DNA of 64,000 bases from Olivibacter sp. XZL3 (lineage in GTDB: Bacteria; Bacteroidota; Bacteroidia; Sphingobacteriales; Sphingobacteriaceae), in assembly GCF_004368405.1 (NCBI RefSeq), contig NZ_SBJH01000055.1, positions 1-64,000 of the forward strand. The letters run 5' to 3'. A model generated the notes under the pieces. It was not told the DNA's origin. It was given only the letters and a program-made list of their open reading frames with translations, and did not search any database. The first letter of the stretch is position 1. Each line of letters begins with the position of its first letter. The translations under genes and the position numbers were made by a program. Below are positions 18,562 to 28,081 of this stretch, piece after piece.

Positions 18562-19935
18562 ATGAAGAACACAGATACGAATACACTTCATAAAAAGCCG
18601 CGACTTGTTGTCTTAGGGGCAGGTGAAAGCGGTGTGGGAGCGGCTGTTTTAGGCGTAAAACAGGGCTTTGATGTGTTTGTGTCTGATGGATCTGCTATCA
18701 GAGACATATATAAAAAAGGATTACAGGATTGGGGCATACCCTACGAAGAAAGCGAGCATTCAATTGAAAAGATTTTAGCGGCCGATTTGGTTATCAAAAG
18801 TCCGGGTATACCGGAAAAGGCACCGGCGGTGAAGGCACTTAAGGAACAGGGTGTTCCGGTTATCGGGGAGATCGAATTTGCCGGACGCTATACAAATGCG
18901 AAAACCGTCTGCATAACGGGGTCAAACGGTAAGTCGACCACCACAATGCTTACCTATCATATTATGAAAAAGGCGGGCTTAAATGTTGGACTGGCCGGAA
19001 ATATTGGAAAAAGTTTTGCCCTGCAGGTGGCTACTGAAGAATATGACGTATATGTGCTTGAAGTCAGCAGCTTTATGTTGGATGACATGTATAACTTTCG
19101 GGCGGATATAGCGGTGTTGCTTAATATAACGCCCGACCACTTGGATCGCTATGACTATAACATGGAAAATTATGTCAATTCCAAGTTTAGAATAACGAGA
19201 AATCAACATGTCGATGACGTTTTTATTTATTGTAAGGATGATCCGGAGACGGTCAAGGCGCTGGCAGGCAAAGAAATTACGGCAACCAAGTACCCCTTTA
19301 GCTTAACCGAGGAGGTGCAGTATGGCGCCTATGTGAATGAACAGAAAGAAATAATTATAACATTACCTAATCAGGAAAAATTTATCATGTCTATCAACGA
19401 TTTAGCATTACAGGGAAAACACAACGTGTACAATAATATGGCTTCCGGGATTGTTGCCAAAGTATGGGAGTTGCGGAATGAATCTATTCGGGAGAGCATG
19501 GGCGACTTTGTGAATATTCCGCATCGTTTAGAACATGTAACCAAGATTTCGGGGATCGAATTTATAAACGATTCGAAAGCAACTAATGTGAACTCCGTAT
19601 GGTATGCATTGGAAAGTTTGCCCGGAAAGATTGTGCTTATCATGGGCGGAGTAGATAAGGGTAATGATTATAGTATGCTTCGGGAGCTGGTACAGAGTAA
19701 AGTGCGGGGAATCGTTTGCTTGGGTAAAGATAACCGTAATATTCATAATGCGTTCGAAGAGGATACCGAGGTAATTGTAAACACCCAGACCATGAGCGAG
19801 GCCGTGCAGATTGCTTATCATATTGCGCAGAAAGGAGATACCGTGTTATTATCGCCTGCGTGTGCAAGCTTTGACCTTTTTAAAAATTACGAAGATAGAG
19901 GCGATCAGTTTAAAGCGGCAGTAAGGGAGCTTTAA
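18562..19935 (+). CDS. murD: UDP-MurNAc-L-alanine--D-glutamate ligase
   Basis: MurD adds D-Glu to UDP-MurNAc-L-Ala. The 457-residue protein has the Rossmann-like N-terminal GAGESGVGAA (about 19-28), the P-loop GSNGKSTTT (about 120-128), NITPDHLDRY (about 190) and INDSKATN (about 334), then GGVDKGNDY and LLSPACASFD near the end, all Mur-ligase landmarks. It follows mraY by 3 bp and precedes ftsW by 32 bp. Confidence 0.97.
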   Translation: MKNTDTNTLHKKPRLVVLGAGESGVGAAVLGVKQGFDVFVSDGSAIRDIYKKGLQDWGIPYEESEHSIEKILAADLVIKSPGIPEKAPAVKALKEQGVPVIGEIEFAGRYTNAKTVCITGSNGKSTTTMLTYHIMKKAGLNVGLAGNIGKSFALQVATEEYDVYVLEVSSFMLDDMYNFRADIAVLLNITPDHLDRYDYNMENYVNSKFRITRNQHVDDVFIYCKDDPETVKALAGKEITATKYPFSLTEEVQYGAYVNEQKEIIITLPNQEKFIMSINDLALQGKHNVYNNMASGIVAKVWELRNESIRESMGDFVNIPHRLEHVTKISGIEFINDSKATNVNSVWYALESLPGKIVLIMGGVDKGNDYSMLRELVQSKVRGIVCLGKDNRNIHNAFEEDTEVIVNTQTMSEAVQIAYHIAQKGDTVLLSPACASFDLFKNYEDRGDQFKAAVREL

Positions 19936-19967
19936 TTAAACCCGACTTCTTCATTAATAGCGGAACT

Positions 19968-21161
19968 ATGGAGCGTATATTCAACAAACTCAAAGGAGAT
20001 AAATGGATTTGGATAATTGTTATACTGTTATCTGTTTGGTCTTTATTGGCTGTTTATAGCTCTACGGGTACCTTGGCTTATAAGGAAGGCCGAGGAACCG
20101 AAACCTACCTGATAAAGCACTTTACGCTCATTTTCGCGGGGCTTATCTTGATGTACTTTTCACATCTGCTGGACTATCGATATTATGCAGGGATTTCGAA
20201 AATCCTGATGATTATTACCATTCCACTCTTGCTGTATACGCTTTTGTTTACTGAATCGGTGAACGACGCAAATAGGTGGGTTACCATACCGGTTATTAAT
20301 CAGACATTTCAAACTTCTGATATGGCTAAATTGGCGCTGATTACCTTTTTGGCTAGGATGTTAACGAGAAAACAGGAGAACATAAAGGATGTAAAGCGCG
20401 CTTTTGTGCCGATAATGGGTTCCGTATGTGTGGTAATCATTTTGATTGCTATCGCAAACATGTCGACCGCTATCATGCTTTTTGCCGTGAGTATTTTGCT
20501 ACTTATTATCGGGCGGATCAGTATTAAGCAGATTGCTTATGTGAGTGTTGCCGGTGTGTTTTTGCTGACTTTGGTAGTGCTTTTAGGACCCCGGCGGCAA
20601 ACTTATGTGTCGCGTATCAGCACCTTTTTAGGCGAAGGGCAGCCGGATCCCGACAAGGAGTTTCAGGCTAATCAAGCTAAGATAGCTATTGCTACCGGCG
20701 GCCTTTTTGGAAAAGGCCCGGGGAATAGCACACAACGTAATGTGCTGCCGCACCCTTATTCGGATTTCATTTTCGCAATTATTATTGAAGAATATGGCGC
20801 CGTGGGAGGAGTGGTGCTAGCCATTTTGTACCTTGTTTTTATGTACCGATGTATTCGTATTGTGACACAAAGTCCGAAAGCTTTCGGCGCTTTGCTGGCA
20901 GCCGGACTCGGCTTCAGTTTAACGATACAGGCGTTTGGAAACATGGCGGTTGCGGTCGGCCTGGGGCCGGTAACGGGCGTTCCGCTGCCTTTAGTGAGTA
21001 TGGGCGGAACCTCTATCTTATTCACTAGTGTTGCCTTTGGCATCATCTTGAGCGTCAGTCGGAATATCGACGAGCTCAAATCGAAAGACAAGGAAAGGGA
21101 AGTTGGCACGAAAAAAGTAAATGATAAGGTAATTGTTGGAGAGATTCCTGCAATGGTTTAA
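19968..21161 (+). CDS. ftsW: Septal peptidoglycan polymerase FtsW
   Basis: FtsW is the SEDS-family glycosyltransferase that polymerises lipid II at the septum with its partner FtsI. The 397-residue protein has about ten membrane helices. It carries motifs such as LDYRYYAG, NDANRWVTIP, FQTSDMAKLALI, the loop with QANQAKIAIATGGLFGKGPG (about 231-250), HPYSDFIFAIIIEEYG (about 263) and the conserved GVPLPLVSMGGTS (about 339). Start ATG 19968 fits the first membrane segment. It ends 10 bp before the murG ATG. Confidence 0.95.
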   Translation: MERIFNKLKGDKWIWIIVILLSVWSLLAVYSSTGTLAYKEGRGTETYLIKHFTLIFAGLILMYFSHLLDYRYYAGISKILMIITIPLLLYTLLFTESVNDANRWVTIPVINQTFQTSDMAKLALITFLARMLTRKQENIKDVKRAFVPIMGSVCVVIILIAIANMSTAIMLFAVSILLLIIGRISIKQIAYVSVAGVFLLTLVVLLGPRRQTYVSRISTFLGEGQPDPDKEFQANQAKIAIATGGLFGKGPGNSTQRNVLPHPYSDFIFAIIIEEYGAVGGVVLAILYLVFMYRCIRIVTQSPKAFGALLAAGLGFSLTIQAFGNMAVAVGLGPVTGVPLPLVSMGGTSILFTSVAFGIILSVSRNIDELKSKDKEREVGTKKVNDKVIVGEIPAMV

Positions 21162-21171
21162 ATTCAAGGGT

Positions 21172-22278
21172 ATGGAAAATAAGACAAAACGTGTAATCAT
21201 TAGTGGCGGCGGCACAGGCGGACATATCTTCCCTGCGATCGCAATCGCTAATGCGTTGAAACGTCTGGAACCCAAGATTGAGATTTTGTTCGTTGGTGCC
21301 AATGGTAGAATGGAGATGGATAAGGTTCCTGCGGCTGGCTATAAGATTATCGGTCTGGATATTCAGGGTATCAATAGAAAGTCGTTACTTAAGAATATAT
21401 TGCTACCCTTTAAGTTGTGGAAAAGTGTACAGCGGGCCCGCACGATTATCAAAAATTTTCGTCCAGATGCGGTAGTTGGAGTCGGCGGTTATGCTTCAGG
21501 GCCATTATTGCATGCTGCTGGAAGGTTGGGTATTCCATACCTAATACAAGAGCAGAATTCCTATGCGGGGATAACGAATAAAAAGCTTGGGGGAAAGGCG
21601 GCGAAAATCAGTGTTGCCTTTGAAGGGATGGATCGCTTTTTTCCTAAGGAGAAATTGCTGGTTACCGGAAATCCTATTCGGCGCGATGCGGTAGATATAC
21701 AAGGTAAAGAGTTCGAGGCGAAAGCATTGCTGGGCCTGGATCATGATAAGAAGACGATTTTAGTGACGGGCGGAAGCTTAGGGGCTAAAACCTTAAATGA
21801 TAGCATACTGGCTGGGCTGCAAAAAATGCGCGCGGCGAATCTGCAGGTTATTTGGCAGTGTGGAAGCTATTATTATGAACAGCTTCAGGTTTTATTGCAA
21901 GAAGTGGGAATGGAGGATGTGTGTTTAAAGCCATTTTTGCATCGTATGGATCTGGCCTATGCGGCGGCGGATGTGATTGTTGCCCGTGCCGGGGCAGGAA
22001 CCATCGCCGAATTATGTGCTGTGGGGAAACCCGTGATTTTGGTTCCATCGCCAAATGTGGCGGAAGATCATCAGACAAAAAATGCTTTGGCCCTGATTAA
22101 GAAACATGCGGCGCTTATGGTGGAAGACCACCAAGCCCGGGAAACATTAATGGACGAATTGATTGCGCTGATAAAAGACAGAGAGCAATGTAAAGTGCTC
22201 GCTGCGCACATTAAACAATTAGCAAAAATGGATGCAGATGAAGTAATCGCTCGGGAAGTGTTAAAGCTTATTCCCTAA
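21172..22278 (+). CDS. murG: UDP-GlcNAc:lipid I N-acetylglucosaminyltransferase
   Basis: MurG converts lipid I to lipid II on the cytoplasmic face of the membrane. From ATG 21172 the product has 368 residues and opens directly with the donor/acceptor loop SGGGTGGHIFPA. A second glycine loop GVGGYASGP, QEQNSYAG, VTGGSLGAKTLND and the UDP-GlcNAc site VARAGAGTIAELCAVGKP follow. An in-frame TTG 39 nt upstream would lie inside ftsW and is less likely. The order ftsW-murG-murC is the usual one. Confidence 0.96.
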   Translation: MENKTKRVIISGGGTGGHIFPAIAIANALKRLEPKIEILFVGANGRMEMDKVPAAGYKIIGLDIQGINRKSLLKNILLPFKLWKSVQRARTIIKNFRPDAVVGVGGYASGPLLHAAGRLGIPYLIQEQNSYAGITNKKLGGKAAKISVAFEGMDRFFPKEKLLVTGNPIRRDAVDIQGKEFEAKALLGLDHDKKTILVTGGSLGAKTLNDSILAGLQKMRAANLQVIWQCGSYYYEQLQVLLQEVGMEDVCLKPFLHRMDLAYAAADVIVARAGAGTIAELCAVGKPVILVPSPNVAEDHQTKNALALIKKHAALMVEDHQARETLMDELIALIKDREQCKVLAAHIKQLAKMDADEVIAREVLKLIP

Positions 22279-22315
22279 GCGAGGTGCTGCTATATAAAGA
22301 TTGATCTTTGGATTT

Positions 22316-23680
22316 ATGGTATTGACAAACGTTAAGCAGGTATTCTTAATCGGTATAGGTGGTATTGGTATGAGTGCCCTTGCCCGTTATTTTCATCATA
22401 AGGGAATGCGCGTGTCTGGCTACGATAAAACCGAAACTTCACTAACAAGGCAGCTGTGTAGTGAAGGGATGGCAGTGTTTTACACGGATAAAACGGAGTT
22501 GATTCCTGCCGGTTTTGCTGAAGACCCATCCAGTAGTTTAGTCATTTATACGCCAGCGGTTCCGGCAGATTTGAATATTTTAACGTTTTTCAAGGCCTTA
22601 GGCTATCGCTTGTTTAAACGGTCAGAAGTTCTCGGGAAAATAAGTGAGGCTCATTTTACCATTGCGGTGGCCGGTACGCACGGGAAAACGACTACAAGTA
22701 GTATGATTGCGCATATTTTAACGAGTTGCAGCCGTCCTTGTTCGGCTTTCCTCGGAGGGATCGCTGCCAATTATGATACGAACCTGCTGCTTGCGGATAC
22801 CGACTTGCTGGTTGTAGAAGCGGATGAGTTTGATCGGTCGTTTCTAACCTTGCATCCGGATATTGCTATCGTAACGGCTACCGATGCGGATCATTTGGAC
22901 ATATATGGCAATGCAGAACAGGTGCTGGAATCGTTTCAGCTCTTTATCGGTCAGGTGTCGCCTAATGGCAAACGTATCGTAAAAGCGGGCTTGAAATTGC
23001 TGGCCGATATACGCTATGCCGTTGAAGTGCCGGTCGACGCTTACGCAACGGATGTTCAAATAAGAGATCGATCCTTTTATTTTGATTATGTAGGTCGCCA
23101 CAGTACCATTTCGGATATCAAAATGGGAATCGCGGGGAAGCACAACATTGAAAATGCGGTTGCAGCGATCACGGCTGCGAAATTATTAGGTATTGACGAT
23201 TTGCTGATAAAAACGGCATTGGCTTCCTTTAAAGGGGTTAAAAGACGCTTTGAATACATTGTGAATAGCAATGACGTTGTTTATGTCGATGACTACGCGC
23301 ATCATCCCGAGGAGCTAAAGGCTTGTTTATCGGCCATGAAGGAACTTTATGGTGAGAAAGAAATTACCTGCATATTTCAGCCTCACCTGTTTACGCGAAC
23401 AAGAGATTTTATCAACGACTTTGCGGAGGTGCTGGGCATGGCCGATGTGTTGATTTTGATGGACATATATCCTGCGCGGGAGCAACCGATAACCGGGGTG
23501 ACCTCCGACTGGCTCCTGAGCAAGGTGGCTTTGAAAAAGAAATATAAATTGTCGGCAGAAGAGATCTTGGCTTATGTGAAGAAGGAGCGTCCGGAAGTGC
23601 TGCTTACGGTGGGCGCGGGTAATATAGATTTATTGGTGAACCCCATAAAAGAAAGGTTGACGAATGTTGGATCGCGTTAA
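22316..23680 (+). CDS. murC: UDP-MurNAc--L-alanine ligase
   Basis: MurC adds L-Ala to UDP-MurNAc, the first step of the stem peptide. From ATG 22316 the protein has 454 residues. It has the N-terminal GIGGIGMSALA (about 13-23), the P-loop GTHGKTTTS (about 119-127), EADEFDRSFL (about 166), the VDDYAHHPEE motif (about 323) and FQPHLFTRT (about 350). An upstream in-frame TTG at 22301 is not needed. Its last 17 bp overlap ftsQ. Confidence 0.96.
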   Translation: MVLTNVKQVFLIGIGGIGMSALARYFHHKGMRVSGYDKTETSLTRQLCSEGMAVFYTDKTELIPAGFAEDPSSSLVIYTPAVPADLNILTFFKALGYRLFKRSEVLGKISEAHFTIAVAGTHGKTTTSSMIAHILTSCSRPCSAFLGGIAANYDTNLLLADTDLLVVEADEFDRSFLTLHPDIAIVTATDADHLDIYGNAEQVLESFQLFIGQVSPNGKRIVKAGLKLLADIRYAVEVPVDAYATDVQIRDRSFYFDYVGRHSTISDIKMGIAGKHNIENAVAAITAAKLLGIDDLLIKTALASFKGVKRRFEYIVNSNDVVYVDDYAHHPEELKACLSAMKELYGEKEITCIFQPHLFTRTRDFINDFAEVLGMADVLILMDIYPAREQPITGVTSDWLLSKVALKKKYKLSAEEILAYVKKERPEVLLTVGAGNIDLLVNPIKERLTNVGSR

Positions 23681-24488
23681 AACAATTAATTGGCGCCGTG
23701 TCGCCTATTTATTGACCTGGGCGCTGAGCTTAGCCGGCTTTTTCGTGTTAATGGGCTTTATTAATACGAAGAAGACAGGAATGGCCTGCAAAGGCGTTAA
23801 GATCATCGTGCCCGGTTCACAAGCTTTCGTTTCTCAAGAAGAGGTGTACGGTATCATTGAGCAGCAAGACGGGCCGCTTGTTGGTCACCTTGTTAAGCAG
23901 GTGCCGATACACGACCTGGAAAATAAGCTGAAAGAGAACCCTTTTATAAGAGATGTGCGGGTTTTTACGGAAATGGATGGGACGGTGCACGTTAAGATTG
24001 AACAACGAGAAGCCGTTATGCGCGTTATAAATAATGTCGGGAACGACTTTTATATAGATAAAGAGCGGATAAAGTTTCCCACGTCAAGGTTGTACGCGCC
24101 ACATATCATTGTGGCCAACGGAAACATTTTAGAACGTTTTGAAGGTTCACGGGATACGGTACACAATACCTTGGTGAAAGATCTGTACAAGGTGGCGGTA
24201 TTTTTAGGTACAGATTCTTTATGGAACAGCCAAGTAGAACAGCTATACGTAAACGAGGAGCAGGACATTGAAATTGTACCTCGGGTAGGAAACCAGCGGA
24301 TTATTTTAGGGAATGCAGATTCATTGGCAGATAAATTTAACAGACTGATGGTCTTTTATAAGCAAATTGTTCCAAAGGCAGGATGGGGAACCTATAAGGC
24401 CGTCAATTTAAAGTTTGTGAATCAAATCGTTTGCGAAAAGGCAGACAGTATCATACAAAAAGAAAAAAGTAATAAACAGCATATTTAA
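23664..24488 (+). CDS. ftsQ: Cell division protein FtsQ-like
   Basis: This 274-residue bitopic protein sits in the ftsQ position. It has a short basic cytoplasmic tail, one membrane segment (about 13-33, LLTWALSLAGFFVLMGFI) and a periplasmic POTRA-like part with LKENPFIRDVRVFTEMDGTV (about 89-108) followed by the beta domain. FtsQ links FtsL/FtsB to the divisome. The start is inside murC (17-bp overlap), a sign of translational coupling. Sequence is diverged from proteobacterial FtsQ, so position and topology carry much of the call. Confidence 0.88.
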   Translation: MLDRVKTINWRRVAYLLTWALSLAGFFVLMGFINTKKTGMACKGVKIIVPGSQAFVSQEEVYGIIEQQDGPLVGHLVKQVPIHDLENKLKENPFIRDVRVFTEMDGTVHVKIEQREAVMRVINNVGNDFYIDKERIKFPTSRLYAPHIIVANGNILERFEGSRDTVHNTLVKDLYKVAVFLGTDSLWNSQVEQLYVNEEQDIEIVPRVGNQRIILGNADSLADKFNRLMVFYKQIVPKAGWGTYKAVNLKFVNQIVCEKADSIIQKEKSNKQHI

Positions 24489-24500
24489 CACGCATTAGAC

Positions 24501-25835
24501 ATGGAAAAACGAACTACTAATCCGAAGGACGCTCCTATAGTTGTTGGTCTAGATATTGGTACCACAAAGATCTGCGTAACGGTAGGTCGAAGGAGCGAAC
24601 ATAATAAAATAGAGGTATTAGGCATTGGAAAAGCCGAATCGCTGGGGGTGAGCCGTGGAGTAGTCGCTAATATCCAAAAAACGGTAACCAGTATCGTGAA
24701 AGCAGTGGAGGAGGCGAGTGCGCAATCTAACGTTGATATTAAAGTTGTAAATGTCGGTATTGCTGGCCAACATATTAAAAGCTTACAACATCGCGGTATT
24801 TTAACACGCAAAGACGACAATGAAATCGGTAGAAAAGATATCGAAAAGTTGGTGGAGGATATGTATAAGTTGGTACTGCCTCCGGGCGAGGAGATTATCC
24901 ATGTGCTGCCTCAAGAGTTTACCATCGATAATGAGCCTGGTATAAAAGACCCAATAGGGATGGCTGGGCGTCGGATGGAGGCTAATTTTCACATTATTTC
25001 CGGACATGTCAGTGCGGTGCGAAACATAAAACGTTGTGTTGAATATGCAAGCTTGGAAGCGCAGGAGCTGATACTGGAACCTCTCGCTTCCTCAGAAGCG
25101 GTGCTTAGTCCGGAAGAAAAGGACGCCGGCGTCGTTTTAGTGGATATCGGTGGTGGAACCACGGATGTGGCTATCTTCCATGAAGGTATTATTCGGCATA
25201 CTGCGGTCATTCCGTTGGGAGGCAACATAGTGACGGAAGACATCAAACAAGGCTGTTCGGTGCTTCGAAATCAGGCTGAATTATTAAAAGTGAGGTTTGG
25301 ATCGGCTCTGGCAGAGGAGAACCGCGAAAACGAAATTATCTGTGTACCCGGTTTGCGTGGCAGGGAGCATAAAGAGATTTCTGTGAAAAACCTGGCTTAT
25401 ATTATTCAGGCACGAATGGAAGAGATTATCGAACATGTTTATTATGAGATTAAGTCATCGGGCTATGAACGTAAGCTTATCGGCGGAATCGTCATTACAG
25501 GCGGTGGTGCTCAACTAAAGCATTTGGTTCAGTTGGTCGAGTACGTAACCGGTTTAGAGTGTCGCATTGGTATGCCTAACGAGCACCTGTCCAAAAACGA
25601 GGTGCTTCCGAAGAATACGTATGACGAATTGAAGAGCCCGCTTTACGCGACCGGTATTGGATTGCTTATTAAAGGAATCGAATCGGCCGAATACAATGAG
25701 GTGGATCATCCAATAAAAAGTCAGGCAGTGAAGGGTATTGCCGAGGAGGGAAAAAAGACTTTCGGCTTCCTGGATAAGATAATACGTTACATCAGTGACG
25801 ACAGCAAAATAGAGGATACTGACTATATTAAATAG
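24501..25835 (+). CDS. ftsA: Cell division protein FtsA
   Basis: FtsA is the actin-like membrane anchor that tethers FtsZ and recruits later divisome proteins. The 444-residue protein shows the phosphate-1 motif GLDIGTTKICV (about 17-27), the 1C/SHS2 region around IHVLPQEFTIDN, phosphate-2 VLVDIGGGTTDVA (about 212-224) and the adenosine motif GGIVITGGGAQLKHL (about 328). A C-terminal amphipathic region (FGFLDKIIRYI) fits membrane targeting. It lies 12 bp after ftsQ and 220 bp before ftsZ. Confidence 0.96.
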   Translation: MEKRTTNPKDAPIVVGLDIGTTKICVTVGRRSEHNKIEVLGIGKAESLGVSRGVVANIQKTVTSIVKAVEEASAQSNVDIKVVNVGIAGQHIKSLQHRGILTRKDDNEIGRKDIEKLVEDMYKLVLPPGEEIIHVLPQEFTIDNEPGIKDPIGMAGRRMEANFHIISGHVSAVRNIKRCVEYASLEAQELILEPLASSEAVLSPEEKDAGVVLVDIGGGTTDVAIFHEGIIRHTAVIPLGGNIVTEDIKQGCSVLRNQAELLKVRFGSALAEENRENEIICVPGLRGREHKEISVKNLAYIIQARMEEIIEHVYYEIKSSGYERKLIGGIVITGGGAQLKHLVQLVEYVTGLECRIGMPNEHLSKNEVLPKNTYDELKSPLYATGIGLLIKGIESAEYNEVDHPIKSQAVKGIAEEGKKTFGFLDKIIRYISDDSKIEDTDYIK

Positions 25836-25853
25836 TTTTCAACACTTTGTTTT

Positions 25854-25895
25854 TTTTCCACATTATAAACAAATGTGGAAAACAATTGTGGAAAA
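25854..25895. repeat. Three DnaA-box-like 9-mers between ftsA and ftsZ
   Basis: TTTTCCACA (25854-25862) faces TGTGGAAAA (25874-25882), and a second TGTGGAAAA follows at 25887-25895. Each differs by one base from the DnaA box TTATCCACA or its complement. The first two also form an 11-bp inverted repeat (TTTTCCACATT/AATGTGGAAAA) with a 7-nt loop. No T-run follows, so it is not a simple terminator. The same 9-mer occurs upstream of mraZ (11874-11882). DnaA or another regulator may bind; this is inference. Confidence 0.5.
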
Positions 25896-26055
25896 AGTAT
25901 TAATATTACAATGCGAAAGTTGTGTGCAGGCTCGGTTGGGATAGCGCTCATAAAGAGCAGATTAAGATAGCACGGGGCCGCATACTTTTACAAAGTTGAA
26001 AAGGAGCAGGGAATAAAATATTTCATAGAGCCTTTAAGGAACAAATTATACACGT

Positions 26056-27765
26056 ATGAAATTTGAAATGCTTAAAGAACAATCATCTATTATAAAGGTA
26101 ATAGGTGTTGGCGGAGGTGGTGGCAATGCGGTTAACCACATGTACAGACAGGGTATTAGCGGTGTGGACTTTATCATTTGCAATACCGATGCACAAGCAT
26201 TAGAGTTAAGTCCTATCCCGAACAAGGTGCAGTTAGGGGCTAGTTTAACGGAAGGAATGGGTGCAGGTTCGGATCCGGACGTAGGGGAGAATTCGGCGAT
26301 AGAGAGTATCGAGGACATCAAGCGCATGCTGGGTGCCAACACGAAGATGCTGTTTATCACGGCCGGGATGGGTGGAGGAACCGGTACCGGGGCGAGTCCT
26401 GTTATTGCAAAGGCTGCACGGGAGATTGGCATCTTAACCGTTGCCATTGTTACGACTCCTTTCGCTTTTGAAGGAAAAAGACGCAGAAGCCAAGCGGAAG
26501 AGGGATTGGGAGAATTGAGAAAATATGTAGATTCTTACCTCGTAATATCCAACGATCGCTTAAGAGAAATATTCGGTAACTTGACCATGAGTTCGGCCTT
26601 TGCTAAAGCGGACGATATTTTGACAACGGCAGCCAAAGGTATCGCCGAAATTATTACCATTCCGGGTTACATTAACGTGGACTTTAAAGACGTTCGTACG
26701 GTAATGAATGATAGCGGCGTGGCGATTATGGGTAACGCGAAAGCGAACGGTGAAGATCGTGCACAAAAGGCTGTTGAAGGTGCCTTGGCGTCTCCCTTGT
26801 TAAAAGATAGCGAAATTGAAGGCGCTCGTTATATTTTGTTGAACATCTCTTCAGGAACACAAGAGGTTACCATGGACGAGATTTCAGTGATTACCGACTA
26901 TATTCAGGAAAGAGCTGGCTTTACAGCAGAGATTATCTGGGGCAATTGTTTGGATGAGTCTTTAGATAACGACCTGTCTGTAACGATCATTGCAACCGGT
27001 TTCCAAACCACCGAGGAGCGGAAGCAGGAGGAAAACAATAAGCGTATTGCTATTCCGCTCGAAGAGGAGAAAATCCCCTTGGTAAGGCCCGTTAACCAGA
27101 TTATTAATAAACAGAAAGAGGAGGAGCCGGAAAAAGCTCCGGCGGAACCTGTGCAGGTAAAGGTGCAACCAACGGCTATGCCGCAGGTTGATTTGTTCAG
27201 CGGGTTCAGCAGGCCTTCAAATCAAAATCAGGTAGAGAATAAAGCGGTTGCTCCAAAAAAGGAAGAGATTATTCGGCATACCTTAATGGAAGAGGAGCCG
27301 GAGGTTGAGAAGGCAAAACCGTCGGATGAATATCAGCTTAAAGTGGCAGAAAGTGAGTTCTTTTTTACCAGCGAAGCAAACGATAGCCAACAATTGCCAT
27401 CGGAACCGGAACCCAAAGAATACAGCGCTCCAGAGACGCTTAATTTAAACGAAGCACCGAATGCCGAAAGTACACCTGTAGCAAAGCAACAGGCAGACGA
27501 ATATAAAACGGATGAAAGTATTGAAGAACAGCTAAGAAAGACTAAAGAACGAATCCTTCGTTTAAAAGATCTGAGCATGAAGTTACGTTCCACCAATGGT
27601 TTGCAGGAAATAGAAAATGAGCCGGCATACAGAAGGAAGCAACGTTCATTAGATCAGGTGCCACACTCCTCTGAATCGCAGGTGTCAAGATTTACACTAT
27701 CTTCTGAAGACGGGGTGACGGAAATAAGACCTAATAACTCTTTTCTTCACGATAATGTTGACTAA
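26056..27765 (+). CDS. ftsZ: Cell division GTPase FtsZ
   Basis: FtsZ is the tubulin homologue that forms the division ring. The 569-residue protein has the GTP-binding GVGGGGGNAVNHM (about 17-29), the tubulin signature GGGTGTGAS (about 109-117), the T7-loop region VDFKDVRTVMNDSG (about 208) and a full C-terminal activation domain to about 320. A roughly 240-residue acidic, Pro/Glu-rich linker follows; it is much longer than in E. coli (383 residues in all) but usual in Bacteroidota. The end (LHDNVD) likely carries the FtsA-binding tail. A good terminator follows 20 bp later. Confidence 0.97.
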   Translation: MKFEMLKEQSSIIKVIGVGGGGGNAVNHMYRQGISGVDFIICNTDAQALELSPIPNKVQLGASLTEGMGAGSDPDVGENSAIESIEDIKRMLGANTKMLFITAGMGGGTGTGASPVIAKAAREIGILTVAIVTTPFAFEGKRRRSQAEEGLGELRKYVDSYLVISNDRLREIFGNLTMSSAFAKADDILTTAAKGIAEIITIPGYINVDFKDVRTVMNDSGVAIMGNAKANGEDRAQKAVEGALASPLLKDSEIEGARYILLNISSGTQEVTMDEISVITDYIQERAGFTAEIIWGNCLDESLDNDLSVTIIATGFQTTEERKQEENNKRIAIPLEEEKIPLVRPVNQIINKQKEEEPEKAPAEPVQVKVQPTAMPQVDLFSGFSRPSNQNQVENKAVAPKKEEIIRHTLMEEEPEVEKAKPSDEYQLKVAESEFFFTSEANDSQQLPSEPEPKEYSAPETLNLNEAPNAESTPVAKQQADEYKTDESIEEQLRKTKERILRLKDLSMKLRSTNGLQEIENEPAYRRKQRSLDQVPHSSESQVSRFTLSSEDGVTEIRPNNSFLHDNVD

Positions 27766-27785
27766 GATACGATAAACCACATTAG

Positions 27786-27823
27786 AAAGGCCGGAAGGGG
27801 TGCGCGCTCCTTCTGGCCTTTTT
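27786..27823 (+). terminator. Intrinsic terminator after ftsZ
   Basis: AAGGCCGGAAGG pairs with CCTTCTGGCCTT (one G-U pair) around a short loop, followed by a T-run. It closes the dcw cluster. Confidence 0.88.
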
Positions 27824-27883
27824 GTTTAAAAAATGCATAAAAGAGAAGTTTTTATACCCATTTTGAAGATGGTTCATTAGAAA

Positions 27884-27915
27884 GTTGATAATTCTGGCGT
27901 GAAATTTTATCTTTG
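27884..27915 (+). promoter_or_regulatory. Promoter candidate for the oxoamine synthase gene
   Basis: GTTG (27884-27887), a 20-nt spacer and a perfect -7 TATCTTTG (27908-27915). The start point would be near 27921. Confidence 0.6.
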
Positions 27916-28081
27916 TAGACGAATTTAATAACCACGTATTGTGGCTTTTAGGAAATCAGAACAGCAGTGATACACCCGTGTAGCGTAAATTTGAACGGGC
28001 ATATTTCAATTTGTTTTCTACAAAAGACCTAAGTTGGATTTGTGGTTTTGAGAGGTATTAATTAAATTAAACGTATTTACT

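Larger units (their letters stand above)
27766..28081. other. ftsZ - oxoamine synthase intergenic region
   Basis: This 316-bp gap contains the ftsZ terminator, a strong promoter candidate (27884-27915) and a leader of about 160 nt with short hairpins (CCAC-GTATT-GTGG near 27931-27945). No other gene is seen. Confidence 0.55.
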
